DNA of 64,000 nt, taken from the NCBI GenBank assembly GCA_001692895.1, contig KV748176.1, positions 6,291,092 to 6,355,091 of the forward strand, in the 5' to 3' direction. The DNA comes from Cenococcum geophilum 1.58. Its lineage: Eukaryota; Ascomycota; Dothideomycetes; Gloniales; Gloniaceae. Position numbers and translations under genes: made by a program. Below are positions 1-12,390 of this stretch, one piece after another; position 1 is the stretch's first letter, and every line of letters begins with the position of its first letter. The notes below the pieces were generated by a model. It was not told where the DNA came from, did not search any database, and saw only the letters and a list, made by a program, of their open reading frames with translations.

Positions 1-2690
1 TATATAAAGTAGAAAGGGGCGGCTAGTATACTCCGTCTTTTTCTTTTACTTTCTGTCCTAACTCTATTTTGGGAGAGAAATAGAATATAAACGTTATGCT
101 CCTAGTTCTTATATGCTATTAATTCGACTTACCTTTAAATCTAACCTCTTAACTATATATCCCTTATTATCTTTATAAGAATACTAAATATTATATATGT
201 TACCTTAACTAAGCTTAGATATATTGCTAATATAACTTATAGGTCCTTAATTAGTGCTTATAAAAATATCACAATATGCTATTACCTCGAAGATAATATA
301 CCTAATTATTAACCTACTGGAAACCTTAAATTATCCTAAAATTGTATTAACGATAAAGACACGGTATCTGGTAGTGGGGAGGAGAAATAATTGTAGCTTT
401 CCGACCCTATGCAGAAATAGATACCTTATACGCCTACTTAAACACCTAATAAGGCCAATTCTTACGAAAATAACGACAATATAAAGGGCGATATATAAGA
501 GGATACGGTTTAGGGAGGTGTATAAAAAATGTACCTTAATTATCTTAGGGGATTGGAAGGCTACGGCGAAACTAAAATAGACTTACCTAAGCTAATAGAG
601 GACTATGGCGAGGCTAAGATAGACTCGCCTTAACCAAAAGAGAACTATATTAAAGGCTTATCCTAGTAAATAAATATAGTTGTAGGTTTTAAATATATTT
701 CGCTGGTACCTAGAGGTATATTTATAAGATACCTATATTATTTAGCAATACTAATAATTAAGCAGAGAATGGTTTAGTCCCTATATATCTATCTAAAGTA
801 TTAACAATTTCCGATACTAAGATCTTAAGCGGATAAGTAAAGTATCTTATATTCTAGTTACCTACTTATTATATAATAAAGGATATAATACGTCTCCGAA
901 ACCCCAGTTATAGAGGAATTATATCTTTATATGGTCCTATCGCAGTAATATACTAGTATCCTACCTGGGTTTTAGCGGTGGCTATACCGCAAAAGAAACT
1001 TTCATTATACTATACTGAGAATCCTTATTACCTTTATTATTATACTAAGATATACAAACCGCTTAAAGATGTTATAATTAAGATAGTTAAGAAGGGTAAA
1101 CTATATAAGTAAGGAGATTAACCAGGACAGTAGTAGATGTCCTTTATACCTACTTATATAACTAAGGAGGTTAACTCTTATAAAATTGGCGATAATATAG
1201 AGGGTGATATATAAGAGGATATAGAAATGTATACTAATTATCTTAAGAGCCTAGAAGGCCGTAGCGAAATTAAAATAGTTTTACCTAAGCTAATTAAGTA
1301 AAGAGACCAACTAGAAAAGGCGCTAGATAATTATTTAGAAGATCTATTAATAAAAGGGACACGTAAAAGAAAGGTAGATTGCACTATAGATAGAGCCTCT
1401 AAGAAGCCAAAGAAATGAGAAATTTCTTATAAGAAAAGATTTTTGTAATTACGTTCTTGTTTTCTAGCGTTAAGAATTAAGGCGCCAATTAGGATTTCTT
1501 TAGCTTGGTATTATTTTTCTATCTAGTTGCTTCTATATTAAGAGTATCTTGTTATTGTTTGTATATACGTTAAATTAAAGTTAAGAACTCGCTTATAGTA
1601 AGCTTATAAGTCCTCTACCTTTATATACTTAGTAGTAATAAGTTAGCCGCCCTATAACTTACTTAGTCCTCTATAAAGAATTAAAGTTAAGGTATTAAAG
1701 TCTCTAGCGTTTTTATAGGTAACTAGGGTGCGGGTTAACTCTAAATTTCATATTAATAAGGTGGGAATGTTAAGGATAAATACCGGATATCTCTCTTAAT
1801 ATTAGCCTAAGTTATAACTTTAAAAATGGGATCTTGTTCTAAGAAGTATATTCTATCCTAATTTTAAGCTAAACGTACTAAACGTAGCTAAAAAGGTATA
1901 GCGTTAAGCCAAGCGGTTTAATGGTCTTGGAAAAGAGAAGCTATTTTTAGTTATAGCTTAAGTTATAATTCTAGGAACGGAATTTAATTCTGAAACTAGG
2001 ATCCTAATTTAGGTTTATAAAGTAGACTAATTAACTGCTATAAAAAGGGTGTGATTTTAAAAAAGGATCTGGTTCTAAGAACTAGATCCTGGTTATAGGA
2101 AATAGGTTAATTAAGCGCTATAAAATGGGGTTAGCTATATCTGTATTTAGTATATTAGGTTTAGCTTATTTTAGGATTAGCTACGTAATTAATTATAGGT
2201 GCTTATATAACTAACCTAATAATTAACCCACTGTCGCCAGCTGTACCTTACCTAGCGCCTTTTAGTATCGCTATATTAGAGCCTTACTCTATTTAAGCCT
2301 TACGCGTTACGGAATAAACTAAAAGCTAATAACTATAATTACTAATAAATGCTGCCTGCAACTTTCCACTTTAGGTTATTATAGCTTAGTATTTAACTAA
2401 GCCCCGCGAAGCCTTAGTCTAAGCTATATTAGATTAGCTTAACTTTTCCGCGCCTAACCTTTAAATCCTTTTTGCGTTCTACTCGCACCTTACTTTCTTT
2501 CCTCCCTTACTATTCCCTTATTTTAAGACGCGCCTAATATATATTTGACCTCCCTGCACTTATTTACTTCTCTGCTATTATACCGTCCTTATATACTGGC
2601 CTCTTAATCTCCCTTTACCTGCCTACCCGCCTACTATATTGGCCCTCCTAATATAGCTCTTAGCGCGCCCGCCCGTAATAGCGAATCTCT
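1..2690. other. Degenerate unassigned sequence with one fossil frame
   Basis: No intact gene. A 16-base motif (GATATATAAGAGGATA) occurs at 490-505 and again at 1206-1221. Each copy is followed by related text encoding a Leu/Glu/Gly-rich segment, so two diverged copies of one unit lie about 716 bp apart. The second copy can be read on + from about 1,170 to a TGA at 1416-1418 with one internal stop. It gives a coiled, charged segment with a basic tail (TRKRK, then SKKPKK) that resembles a nuclear localisation signal. I do not recognise the family. Confidence 0.45.
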
Positions 2691-2699
2691 TTAGATTAG

Positions 2700-5130
2700 A
2701 GATAATAAAAACAAAGCCTATTAGGGAAGGGCTAAGTAACTTTCGCGATTTATTTAATTTGGCTTATTAGGATCTAGATATCTCTAGCTCTTTAAACTTG
2801 TTGTACTAGATAGGTAATAAAGGTAATTATTAATATACCCGCTATAAGTTTTTATCTAACGCTTATAGAACTGAAGAATATTTTACTTAATCTAATACTA
2901 GCTCTATAGAGCCTTTTTGCTTCTTGTTTATTGCTATCTAATAGCGGCAATAAAAGCCTTCTTGTTAATCTATTAAGACTTAATTTAGCGGTCAGTTCCG
3001 ATAACTTTAATATTAAGCGGTTCCTACCCCTTCTAAATGCGATCCTTTGGATTGAACCTAATGAGGTTATCTAGGAAAAGGCGTACGCCACTATAATAGA
3101 GTCTATGCCTCCTCCCCGACCGCTACTATTCTATATTTAAACCCTATATCTATATAATATAAGTAGCTTTACTAACTCGTCTAAATATAGGAAATACGTA
3201 GATTATATTCTAAAGGAGGAGCTAGGCCCTCTTTACGTGGGGATTCCTAGCTTATATAAAGTATTCTTTAGGGGAGTAGAAGGTCTTAAAGAGGTAAGCG
3301 CTGCCGTTTTTAAGAAATGTAAGGAAGGAGACAATCCGCTATACGCTAAGGGCGGCTAGTATAACTAGCCTAGAAGCGCAGAGTAAAATGATATTTTAAA
3401 GTGGTTTAATAACCTAATTAAATTATTTTTAGGCTTTATAGAGGAGTATAGGTCCGCCCTAAAGACACGATAAACGCTTATTATATATACTAAGCAGCCC
3501 TTATAAGGGTCTATAGTAAAGCGAAAGCTAGATATTGGTTTTATAGATGATCTAATAGCTAGCGAAAGCTCTTAATACTATTAGTTGCATATACTTATAC
3601 TAGGAGAGCTAAAGAGTAATCTAAATACTAATATAGCCTTATAAGCATAGTTTAATTTAGGAAAATATATAAGAGAAGTCTTCGCCGCTTAAGACACTTA
3701 TTGCTTTATTCTAGGCTTTACCCTCTATAGATCTATTATATGGCTATAGGAGTATAACCGGGTAGGAGGCATTATATTATTACTATTTGATATTAATAAA
3801 GACGGACTACAATTTACCTTAGTAATGTTGGGATTTCTCTAGATAAATAAGGAGCAGCTTGGGTTTAACCCTACTATTTTAATATTAGACGGCAAGCAAT
3901 ATATTAAGGTCGTGCGCAATAATTAGACTAAGTGTCTTATCCTTAACAAACCTATAAAGCGGGTACGCTATATTACTGGTTAAGCAACTACTTAGTAAAA
4001 AGCATACCGTAAGGGGGATACCTCTAAGATACCCCTTATTATTAAAGACTTGTAGTAGTATCCGCAGCGTAAGGAAGAAGGCAAACTGCTACGTAAGGTA
4101 ATAGGGAAAGAAGTAGTTAATATAGCCAGGTACTATTACCACGAGACAGTTTATATAGGCGGTAAGGAAGATAACATTTATAAAAACGTCCGTAAGGGGC
4201 TGGATATTATAAGAGCAATAAACTATAAGCTAAAAGACTTAATAATGCCTTTAAAACCGGCTGGAGTAAAAATAAGTATAAGGAAAGGCCGAAGTTCTAA
4301 CAAAAATAGGTTGTTTAGCTACACTAACGCCCTATTACCGCCTAGTAAGCGCACGTATTTAGGCTCTCTACCTTTAGGCGGAAGGCGCCCTATAACCCTA
4401 AATCGAGTACATTGACGCGTTATTACTAGGGACTACGGAAAGCCTCTTTATAAGGCAAGCTCTTAGGCTGCAATACTTACTATACTAAAGGGTAGTATTG
4501 AAGGATATAAGTCTTTATACACGCGGGCCGGCATTATTTAATATAATATTTTAATAGGCAACCTTATAATAAACAAGGAAGATAATAATCCTTCTTAGCC
4601 AGCATTCTTAATTGACTTTAATCTTGCGATTAAGGAGTAGCGGGAAAGGCCTTTAGGAGCGTAGGGCAAGACTAGTATAAGAGTATTTATAGCGATTAGA
4701 GTGCTCCTAGGTAAGATATACTTAGCTTAGCATAATTTTAAGTCGTTCTTTTAGGTGCTATTTTAGATATACATTTACTATAATAGACCTAATAAGAAAG
4801 GTAACGTTGTTAATAGATTTAATAAGTGGAATTCTATAGATACGGAAGAGCTAGCTGAAATAAAAAAAGGGGCAGTGGCTAATAAAGAGGATTTTCTTAA
4901 GACTATAAGTGATAACTTTTTACTATACTATTAGCCACTAATCTCTTAGGTCAATAAATTGCGGAAGGTAGTATTTCTAGGCGGTAGGAGGCAAAAGGAA
5001 AAGGATAAAAAACTTCCTTCTTAAATAAAGGAGGTGCTTTAGGAAGTAAGGAAGGATCTAAAGGTACTAACAGAGTAGATAGAATAATATTTTATTACTC
5101 TTTTACCGCATAAGTGAAGTTTTGCGGAGA
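2700..5130 (+). pseudogene. RIP-degraded FunK1-type fungal protein kinase
   Basis: The + strand can be read as a fungal-type protein kinase (FunK1, Pkinase_fungal family) if stop codons are passed over. In order: a pre-kinase segment at about 3,020-3,360 (SMPPPRPLLFYI, YRKYVDYILKEELGPLYVG), then KRKLDIGFIDD, then GELKSN near 3,606. Next come a LGKYIREVFAA segment, FDINKDGLQF, EEGKLLRKVIGKEVVNIARY, NRVHxRVITRDYGKPLYKAS, and the catalytic loop near 4,533-4,570. The loop reads YNILIGNL where the family has a catalytic Asp, so that residue (4545-4547) is Asn. The metal-binding motif reads LIDFNLA, with Asn at 4620-4622 after a retained LID. A WNSIDTEELAEIKKG tail follows. Many in-frame TAA/TAG codons make it non-functional. 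FunK1 genes are commonly amplified in fungi, which fits a RIP target. The exact ends are estimates. Confidence 0.8.
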
Positions 5131-5379
5131 TTTAGGCGGCTAAGGCTAGGTAGTAGCCTTAGTTAAAATGTATATAAAATAGTATAGGGCGAGTTGCTGG
5201 GGCTAAATAAACCTAGAAAAGTAGATAACCCAATCTTCTACCAGATTATTAGGTCCCTATACCCTACTATCCTATATAGGCTTTATATTTCCATAAAATA
5301 CGCAATCTACTCCCTAGCCTATTAGAAGTAGCCTTATACCGCCTAAATAGAGGCTATAGAAGAATAAATCCCTTTCTTT

Positions 5380-5900
5380 AACTAATCCCCTACTTAAATA
5401 AGTCCCTTACTTAAACAAATCCCCTATGGGAGCTAATGCCTATATATTTTGCCGCCCTATAGGAACTAGTCCCCTACTTTAATAAATCCCCTATAGGATC
5501 TAGTCCCCTACTCTAACGAATCCCCTACGCTAATAAATCCCCTACGCTAACGAATCCCCTACTTTAATAAATCCCCTACTCTAATAAATCCCTTACTTTG
5601 ACGAATCCCCTATAGGTGCTAATACCTATATATTCCGCCGCCCTATAGGAACCAATCCCCTATAGCTTATATTCCTGTACGGCTTTTACTCCCCTATAGG
5701 AGCTATTAGCTACGTCTACTACTCCCCTACGGGAACCAATCCCCTATAGCTCCCGTTCTTATATCCTAAACTAAAATTATTATCTAGTATATAGTAACTG
5801 TATTTTCTACTACCCTATAAGAACTATACCCTATAGCTCCTACTCCCGTTTATATCTTCTACTCCCCTATAGGAACTAATGCCCTATGGCTTTCGTTCTC
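5380..5900. repeat. 17-bp-type minisatellite (AATCCCCTAC motif)
   Basis: Imperfect direct repeats of about 17 bp built on AATCCCCTAC followed by a TAA-containing linker. They run most densely from about 5,470 to 5,610, then loosen into longer units with CCCCTATAGGA. Frames through it are not coding. The C-run core contrasts with the surrounding AT-rich text. Confidence 0.7.
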
Positions 5901-6730
5901 CTATTCCCTAATCTACTAGTAATTCGCCCGCGCTATAGCCTACTATATAGGCCTTATTATTACAGGAGTAAGCAAGTATATGGGCTTATGCCCTATATAG
6001 GAATAAAAGCTATTTACGCATTAGTTACCCGCAATTGCGGTTTTAGGAGGGTAGTAGGCACTTTAGGTTATCTAGTTATATTTATTAGAATGCGGGCCTA
6101 TAACTATAGAAGACACTATTGCTTATATAGAAGTACCACAGCTACTATAAGCATTGGCCTAGCCTAGTATATAAATCTAAACGCAAAAGGAAGCGTAGTA
6201 GCCTAGGTGGCTTTATTAAGCTCCTATATATATATCTCTAATTGCTTTAAAGCTTTCTTTCCACCTTCTATAAACGCTATATCGCCAGAACAGGCTCTAA
6301 ACCTCGTTAATGCTCCCTTATACTCAAGTTCCACTAAAATTACTCTGCTACTATGGTAGCTAGGTTTGCCTAAAAAAAGCCGATTAAACAAATTATATAT
6401 AGGAACCGTAAGCCGGCGAATATTAGGTATAATATATATAATAGCGATAATTTTATAAATCTTTAAGATGTTAGGGACCTGCTCACCTAATATATAGGCA
6501 ATTACTTACCTTTACCTCTCTTAAATTTTCTTCTTTCCATCCTATATAGGAGACCTTTCCTCTTTTCTCTTCCTTAAAGATAGTTTCCCCTATTATTAGA
6601 ACCTAATAGATCGAAGTTTTACCTATATTAGACGTATCTATTATAAGAACAGGTATCTAAGAGTAGTAATTAGATTATTAATAATATAGAAGGGGTAGGT
6701 TATGTACTGCTTGCCTCTAGTGGGTGTATT
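5901..6730. other. AT-rich degenerate stretch, nothing recognisable
   Basis: No supported gene. A 93-codon frame at 5886-6167 lacks any recognisable motif and has no neighbouring exons. It is most likely a chance opening in mutated repeat DNA. Confidence 0.4.
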
Positions 6731-6734
6731 ATAG

Positions 6735-6805
6735 TTACTAGCCTTTAGAGGTCTTTAAAGGTCTTTAAAAGTCTTTAGAGGTCCTTAAAGGCCTTTAATA
6801 GTCTA
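6735..6805. repeat. 10-bp tandem repeat (AGGTCTTTAA)
   Basis: About six imperfect copies of a 10-bp unit close to AGGTCTTTAA. It lies just outside the tRNA-like fossil on the minus strand. Confidence 0.7.
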
Positions 6806-6914
6806 TTTATATATTGGTTGGTGAAATACTAAGTAAAGGCCATACATGCATGTCTATAAGGCCGAGCTATATAACAATTCTTATTAGAGTAATAAGAGTG
6901 TACGTGAACTTAAG

Positions 6915-6992
6915 CTAGGCTGCAAATGATATAAAATGCGAAGTTGCGTGTAAAGGCAGCCTAAATCCGAATCACTAGACCACATAAATACG
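6915..6992 (-). pseudogene. tRNA-Val-like fossil (possible SINE head)
   Basis: On the minus strand GTGGTCTAGTG (6973-6983) matches the D-arm/A-box of fungal tRNA-Val. About 19 bases on comes TTTACACGCA, which matches the anticodon loop and 3' stem of tRNA-Val with anticodon UAC. The spacing is about 4 bases longer than in a real tRNA, the anticodon stem has a mismatch, and no B-box (GGTTCGA) is left. A tRNA-derived SINE damaged by RIP would look like this. A chance resemblance is possible. Confidence 0.3.
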
Positions 6993-7239
6993 GAAAGACG
7001 CCACTTGCTCTGCATTTTTATTTTTATATATAAAGAAGTTCCCGCTATATACTATAGGTGGTAAAGATCGGTAAAGGTCTTAACTTAACTCGGGGTCGCT
7101 AAATGGTAAGGAAGGGGTAAACAGATATATTATACCCCGGCTTATAAAACTTGGGTATATTACCCCTTAGCTACCCTAGTCACCTAACTATAATAAAAGC
7201 TTGTAGATATATATAAGATAATAATGTTCTTAACAGCCC

Positions 7240-8170
7240 CTGCCCCCAATCGTCCTTAGAGAGATCTTTAGAACTGCTTCTTTTCCTAGCCTAGTTTACA
7301 ACGTTTAGATTAACTCGTAATATAGCGACTACTAAATTTATCTTACAACTTATAGACCTTACTAAAAAGCTTAAACAGGTTATTAAAAGTGTCCCGTGCT
7401 CTTATATGTATCCTATAAAAAGCAACTATTAGACGATTAAGGATTTAGGTATAAGGCTTTTTAAGGCTATAGCAAAGCTCCTGGTAGAGATTAAAGCACT
7501 TAAAAAAAGACGTATAGAGTTGGCTTATAAGGAGGGTAAATAGCGGTTAAATTAGGCATAAGAGAATAGAAAAGACACTATTACTAGATCGAACTTAAAG
7601 AATCAAGGGATATTTGGAAAAAATATAGCACTTTTCTTTAGCGGTCTAAAGGATTCGGTCATTAATTCGGACGTAACCTAAATAAGGAAGTAGGCAACCT
7701 GAGAAAAGTGTAAGCGGATTTGTAGCCTAAGTCCTGACGGGATAATTTCCTAGGCAGCGGCCTTTAACCCTACTATATAGACGGTAAATTTAATATTAAA
7801 GGATACGTTTAACTTTATAGTTAAGCGGATTAACCTAGAGGATATTTAGGTATAGCTATCCGATGTATATTATATACTAAATAGTTTAGGAACTAAAGAG
7901 CCGTTATAAGAATCCTAAAAATATTATAAGTTCCTAAAAGGCAAGGTCTACTTTAGTAAGAACTTTTAAGCACAAAGCTAACGGCTACCAGCCACTATAG
8001 AAGATAGGGAAAAACCTATAGTATTAAATTAGTTAAGGAAACGGAGGTGTATTAATAAGCCTATATATAGACGTAAGTAGGATTTACCTTCGTTATATTA
8101 AAGGCTGTGCTAATAATATATACTATAGAAATTTAATATATATTTACAAACGCGCCCACCAATTATATCC
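7240..8170 (+). pseudogene. Degenerate unknown reading frame
   Basis: A + frame with scattered TAA/TAG reads as a mostly polar, Lys/Leu-rich protein (for example DLTKKLKQVIKSV, then IAKLLVEIKALKKRRIE, then KDTFNFIVKRINLEDI). The first part looks able to form coiled coil, as in gag or LINE ORF1 proteins. No zinc knuckle or polymerase motif follows within 1 kb. I cannot name it. Confidence 0.35.
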
Positions 8171-10668
8171 CCCTTTTAGGCGACTTTCTTTCTAAAGCAG
8201 TTTAGACCAGTAATTAATAGGAAAAGGAAAGAAGACTAGGACTTCTAATAATAGAATATTTAACTACGCTAATTCCTAAGGGAGAAAACATGGATATCTC
8301 TATTACCCTCTAAGTTGGTTATTAAGAGGCGGTTTTAATATACGACTTATTTAAGCTCTAGCGGACTTAGGTATTATCTTTACCTAGCTATTTATTACCT
8401 TAACCTTATACCTAGTAGAAACAGGATACGATTTATCCTATATAATGTCTTTAAGTGGTCTAGTACCTTTAGGTACTTTAGGATTAGAGATCCTAATTAA
8501 TACGCCTCTAAATGTTATTATTTAGTTATAATCTACCGCATTAAATATATGGAATAATATATAGTCTAGCTTTTCTCCCTCTCTAACCTATATATAAATC
8601 CCAAGTTAGCTTAAAGTTTATTTAACTGGGTTTGGCTTTAACAGACCTTTCTAGATATAATAAATTTTATAGAGGTATAACTTTAAGAGGGAATATGTTA
8701 CCGGTAGATAGATAGTATAAATTTAGATAAAGCTAAGCTCTATCTAAGAGTAGTATACGTTCTCTATATAGGTTTACGCTGTTAAAAAGGACCTAAAGTA
8801 GGGGGGAATAACGACCTAAGGATTGTGGGTAAGGGCGTCAAAGTTGTTATAGAAATGGGCCCTAGGAGGTTCTGGTAAGAAATATGCTAGTTAAGAAGTA
8901 AATAAAGGCTATATCTTACGTAATAGACTTAGCAGCCTGTTCTATTAGCTAAGGAAAAACTAGTACGGGTAATAGTAAGTATACAGCTTCTACGCGACGA
9001 AGAGATTAAAGAGGTATAAAAGAAGTAGATTGTATACTTAAATAGAGCAGAGCGAAAAGGATTTAAGAATATAAATAAGTTATAAAGTCTAATAGGCGTA
9101 TAAGTGCTTGAGGCATTAGTGCCCGATAAGAGATTGACATAAAAATAATTTAGGCGGCATTGGCTTAGCCTAGCTTACGCCCCACTCTATATAACTAGTG
9201 AGTATTAGCCTCTATAAAAAAAGTCGGCTTTATATTTAGTAAAGAAGAAAAATTAAGGCGTCTATAATTATAGCAGCGGTAGAATTAGAGAAGCTTTTTA
9301 ATATATAGTCTTTTACTATAGTTAGTATGGCGTCTATTAACCTGGCATAATGCGTACTAAATGCTATATATGCACGCGTATAAAACTAGGCTCAATTCTA
9401 TATGCCTACTTTTGCCTACTATATTAGAATTAGTTCTATAACCGCCTTTTATATAACTAGTAGTAAAAGGCCAAGTTAAATAAGATTACCCTTTTATACT
9501 TAAGCACTATATTCTGCTTTTTGTAGATATTTTTAAGCGCCTTTATAATATCCTATTTTCATACTAAGATTGGTAAAGAAAGTGTGGTTCTTTTTATATA
9601 ATTTCCTAATTATATATAGTGTGTTCTTAGTATAACAAAATTTAACAGCCGAGCCCCTAAATAGATTAATTAATTAAATGCTTAGTACTATAGAAGGCCT
9701 AGGCTTAGCAAATGGCATATGCTAGCCTACTTAGCGAGAGCTCTTTTATAATAACTTGGTCCTAAACTTAAGCTAAATATATTTATAAATTGTTATCCTA
9801 TCTAGACCCTTTGCTAAACTCTCTACTATAACTATCCTATTGTAGTGTAATAGAATTTAACTCTAACACAGCTAGGGTATCCTACTATACTAGAGTATAT
9901 ATCTAACTACTTTTTTAGTATTATAAAGAGGGATAGAGATAATAATCCTAACGCTTATATGCTACTCTAGCAGTATTATATTATATTTACCTATTCCCTG
10001 GCTAGGATTTCCTTTAAAATTCCCTTATAGATAGCTTTTATATAAAATCTAATAATCCTATTATATAACTTACGTTTATTCTTTATATACTATCCTTTTA
10101 TATACCGCCTATTTTAGTTTCTATTTTAGATAATCCTATATTCTATAACCCCTATTTCTTCCTCCGTAATATTATTTTATCCTTTAGGGAAATTTTAGAG
10201 GTGGCCTAGCAGTAGAGATCTAAGCTTAATCTAGACTTAGTCCTATTTATAGTCAATTTAAAAGATAGTCTAAATAGGAGAGAAACCTACTTTAAAGTCT
10301 TTAAATTCTTTCTGTTATTCTATGCTACCCACCGTATATCTTATATTATTAGTGAACTCCCTTTTATTTGCTGGGATACGCTATATAGATAGTTGGAAAA
10401 TATATATATAAAGAAAGATTTTTGGATGATCTTAATATTCTGGTATAAGGACTTCCTCCTTTATTTTAAACCTGTATTTAGTATAGAAAGTCTTACTACT
10501 TGCTACGGAAGAAATGCTAAGTGGAATGCTGTTAAGAACCAAAATCGCTTTAAACTAGTACGTAAAGGCTTTAGCGTACCTACGCCCTTAGTATTTTGGG
10601 TGCAGTGCCAGCGTTTAAAGTATATAGTAAGGCCCGGATTTATAGAGCCACCTATTATTTAGGTAAAA
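8171..10668. other. AT-rich degenerate stretch, unassigned
   Basis: No motif I can support on either strand. A short frame at 10393-10662 (89 codons) has no recognisable domain. Confidence 0.35.
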
Positions 10669-11106
10669 AGTTTAGAATTAATCCTAAGATTTAAGGGGGT
10701 AAGGTATTATACTTTAACTTAGCTAAATTAGTATATTTCGCATAGAGTAATATAGCTTCTTTACTCTCGTCTCGCTTTGGGTTTAGGACTTCCTCCTATA
10801 GTTTATTAATGTCTACGCTAGTGTTAATAAAGCCCTGCAATCGTTATAATACTTAGTAATATTTACTTTCTAGCTGAAACTGCCCGCTCCGATTAGAACC
10901 TTTTAGTAGGGATAAGATTGCAACACTAATAATTATAGATTTGGCATTCTTAATGGGCGGATATATACCTTTAAGTGCGTCGTAGACTATCTTATACTTA
11001 TTATTTTTAAAAGCATCGTCTATAATAAGTACGATTTTATCTAGATTTTAAATTTCTTATCTAAAAAGGTTTTTAAAGCTCGTTAGTGTATCTCCTAGAA
11101 ATTTAG
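10669..11106 (-). pseudogene. Degenerate unknown reading frame, minus strand
   Basis: Read on the minus strand with four or five stops, this gives AKFLGDTLTSFKNLF, then LDKIVLIIDDAFKNNKY, then SIIISVAILSLLKGSN and KRDESKEAILLYAKY. The frame keeps hydrophobic/charged alternation over about 145 codons, so it was probably coding. The family is not recognised and no nucleic-acid enzyme motif is visible. Confidence 0.35.
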
Positions 11107-12235
11107 CATAGTGTAGTCTCTGATATTTCTATACAGGGGAGGAAAAGTATACGGTAGTAGTAATAAGTGCTATTCGTTTTGCCTTAGAGACCTCCGCCTT
11201 ATAAAGACGCCCCAAAATAGGCGCTTTAAATATTGCTAATTGACTTTCTCTTTATATAGGGAGAACGTGACTTAGAGAAGAGCGGTAAGAGAAATAGTTT
11301 TAGAAAGTATATAAAGATTAGAAGGACTCTAGAGATTGCTATAAAGCGAAGAAAGGGTAAATATACTTAATATAGGCTAATAAGGTTTAACTTCTGTAGA
11401 CCAATTACTAGATTATACTAGGAATTATAGCGTAGAGATTAGAGCTAAGCATCCTTTTATATTAGTCTACGGTTATATAATTTCTGATTAGGTAGAAGAA
11501 AGGGAGTATTATTTATAAGATAGGTTTGCTAGTCGCTATTATAAGGGTATGGAATAAATATGTCTTAGCGTGCATATAGGGCGAAAATTAATAAACTTAG
11601 GTGGCTAGGGTAGATAAGGGGCTATGCACCTAGTCTTAGAAGTGAGGACTCTAATAATATACCTTCCTATAACACATCTCCTTCATTATCTCCTATCTTG
11701 GCCGCGTGTTAAGTAGTATATATATACCATAAATTCCAAAATAGCTCTAATATTAGAATCCACACATTGCCTATACTTTACCTAGACGGAAAATCGTTAT
11801 CATTACCTTATAAAATATGCGACTATATTTAAATAGCGCTTAAATACAGCCATTTTATTAATAGAGTAAAAACGTAGTGCCTAAAATACTAAGAGACTTA
11901 TAAATCATGTCCTCCTAATATTATAAAAATATAAGTACAGAGATCTTCTAATCCAATCTAGGGTTATTGCTTACGGCGTGATTTAGAGATAACTACCCGG
12001 ATAAAAACTGCCGTAAGCTTTAAAATAGCTAAAAAGATTAGGCGGTCGGCTTATTAAAATATATAGTAAACTGTTAATTAAAATTATAGATAGAGTAGAG
12101 GATATAATTTAGCTAAAAGGTGTTATAAGGAAACTGTTTAAAACCAGCCAGATATTCTTATATTGGGGTATATTTTATAAGTCTAAACCTTTAGAAATTT
12201 ACCTTTCATATTAACTCCTCTTGCAATTCCTTGGC
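11107..12235. other. AT-rich degenerate stretch, unassigned
   Basis: No supported feature apart from general RIP-like composition. Confidence 0.35.
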
Positions 12236-12390
12236 AATATCTTAGCAATCCCATTACAGCCCTATAACAACCTCGTAAGACTCTTATATAACTCCTACAT
12301 AACTCCTCTAGGACTCCTATAGAACTCCTATAGGACTTCTATAGGAATCCCCTAGTGATTCTACAGTAATCCCCAGGACCTCTATCTCTA
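12236..12390 (+). repeat. Short tandem array (ACTCCTATAGA units), left copy
   Basis: About ten imperfect 9-12 bp units of the type ACTCCTATAGG, preceded by TTAGCAATCCC. A reverse-complement version of the same array, with the matching GGATTGCTAA, lies at 15,610-15,720. The two therefore face each other across about 3.2 kb. Confidence 0.6.
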
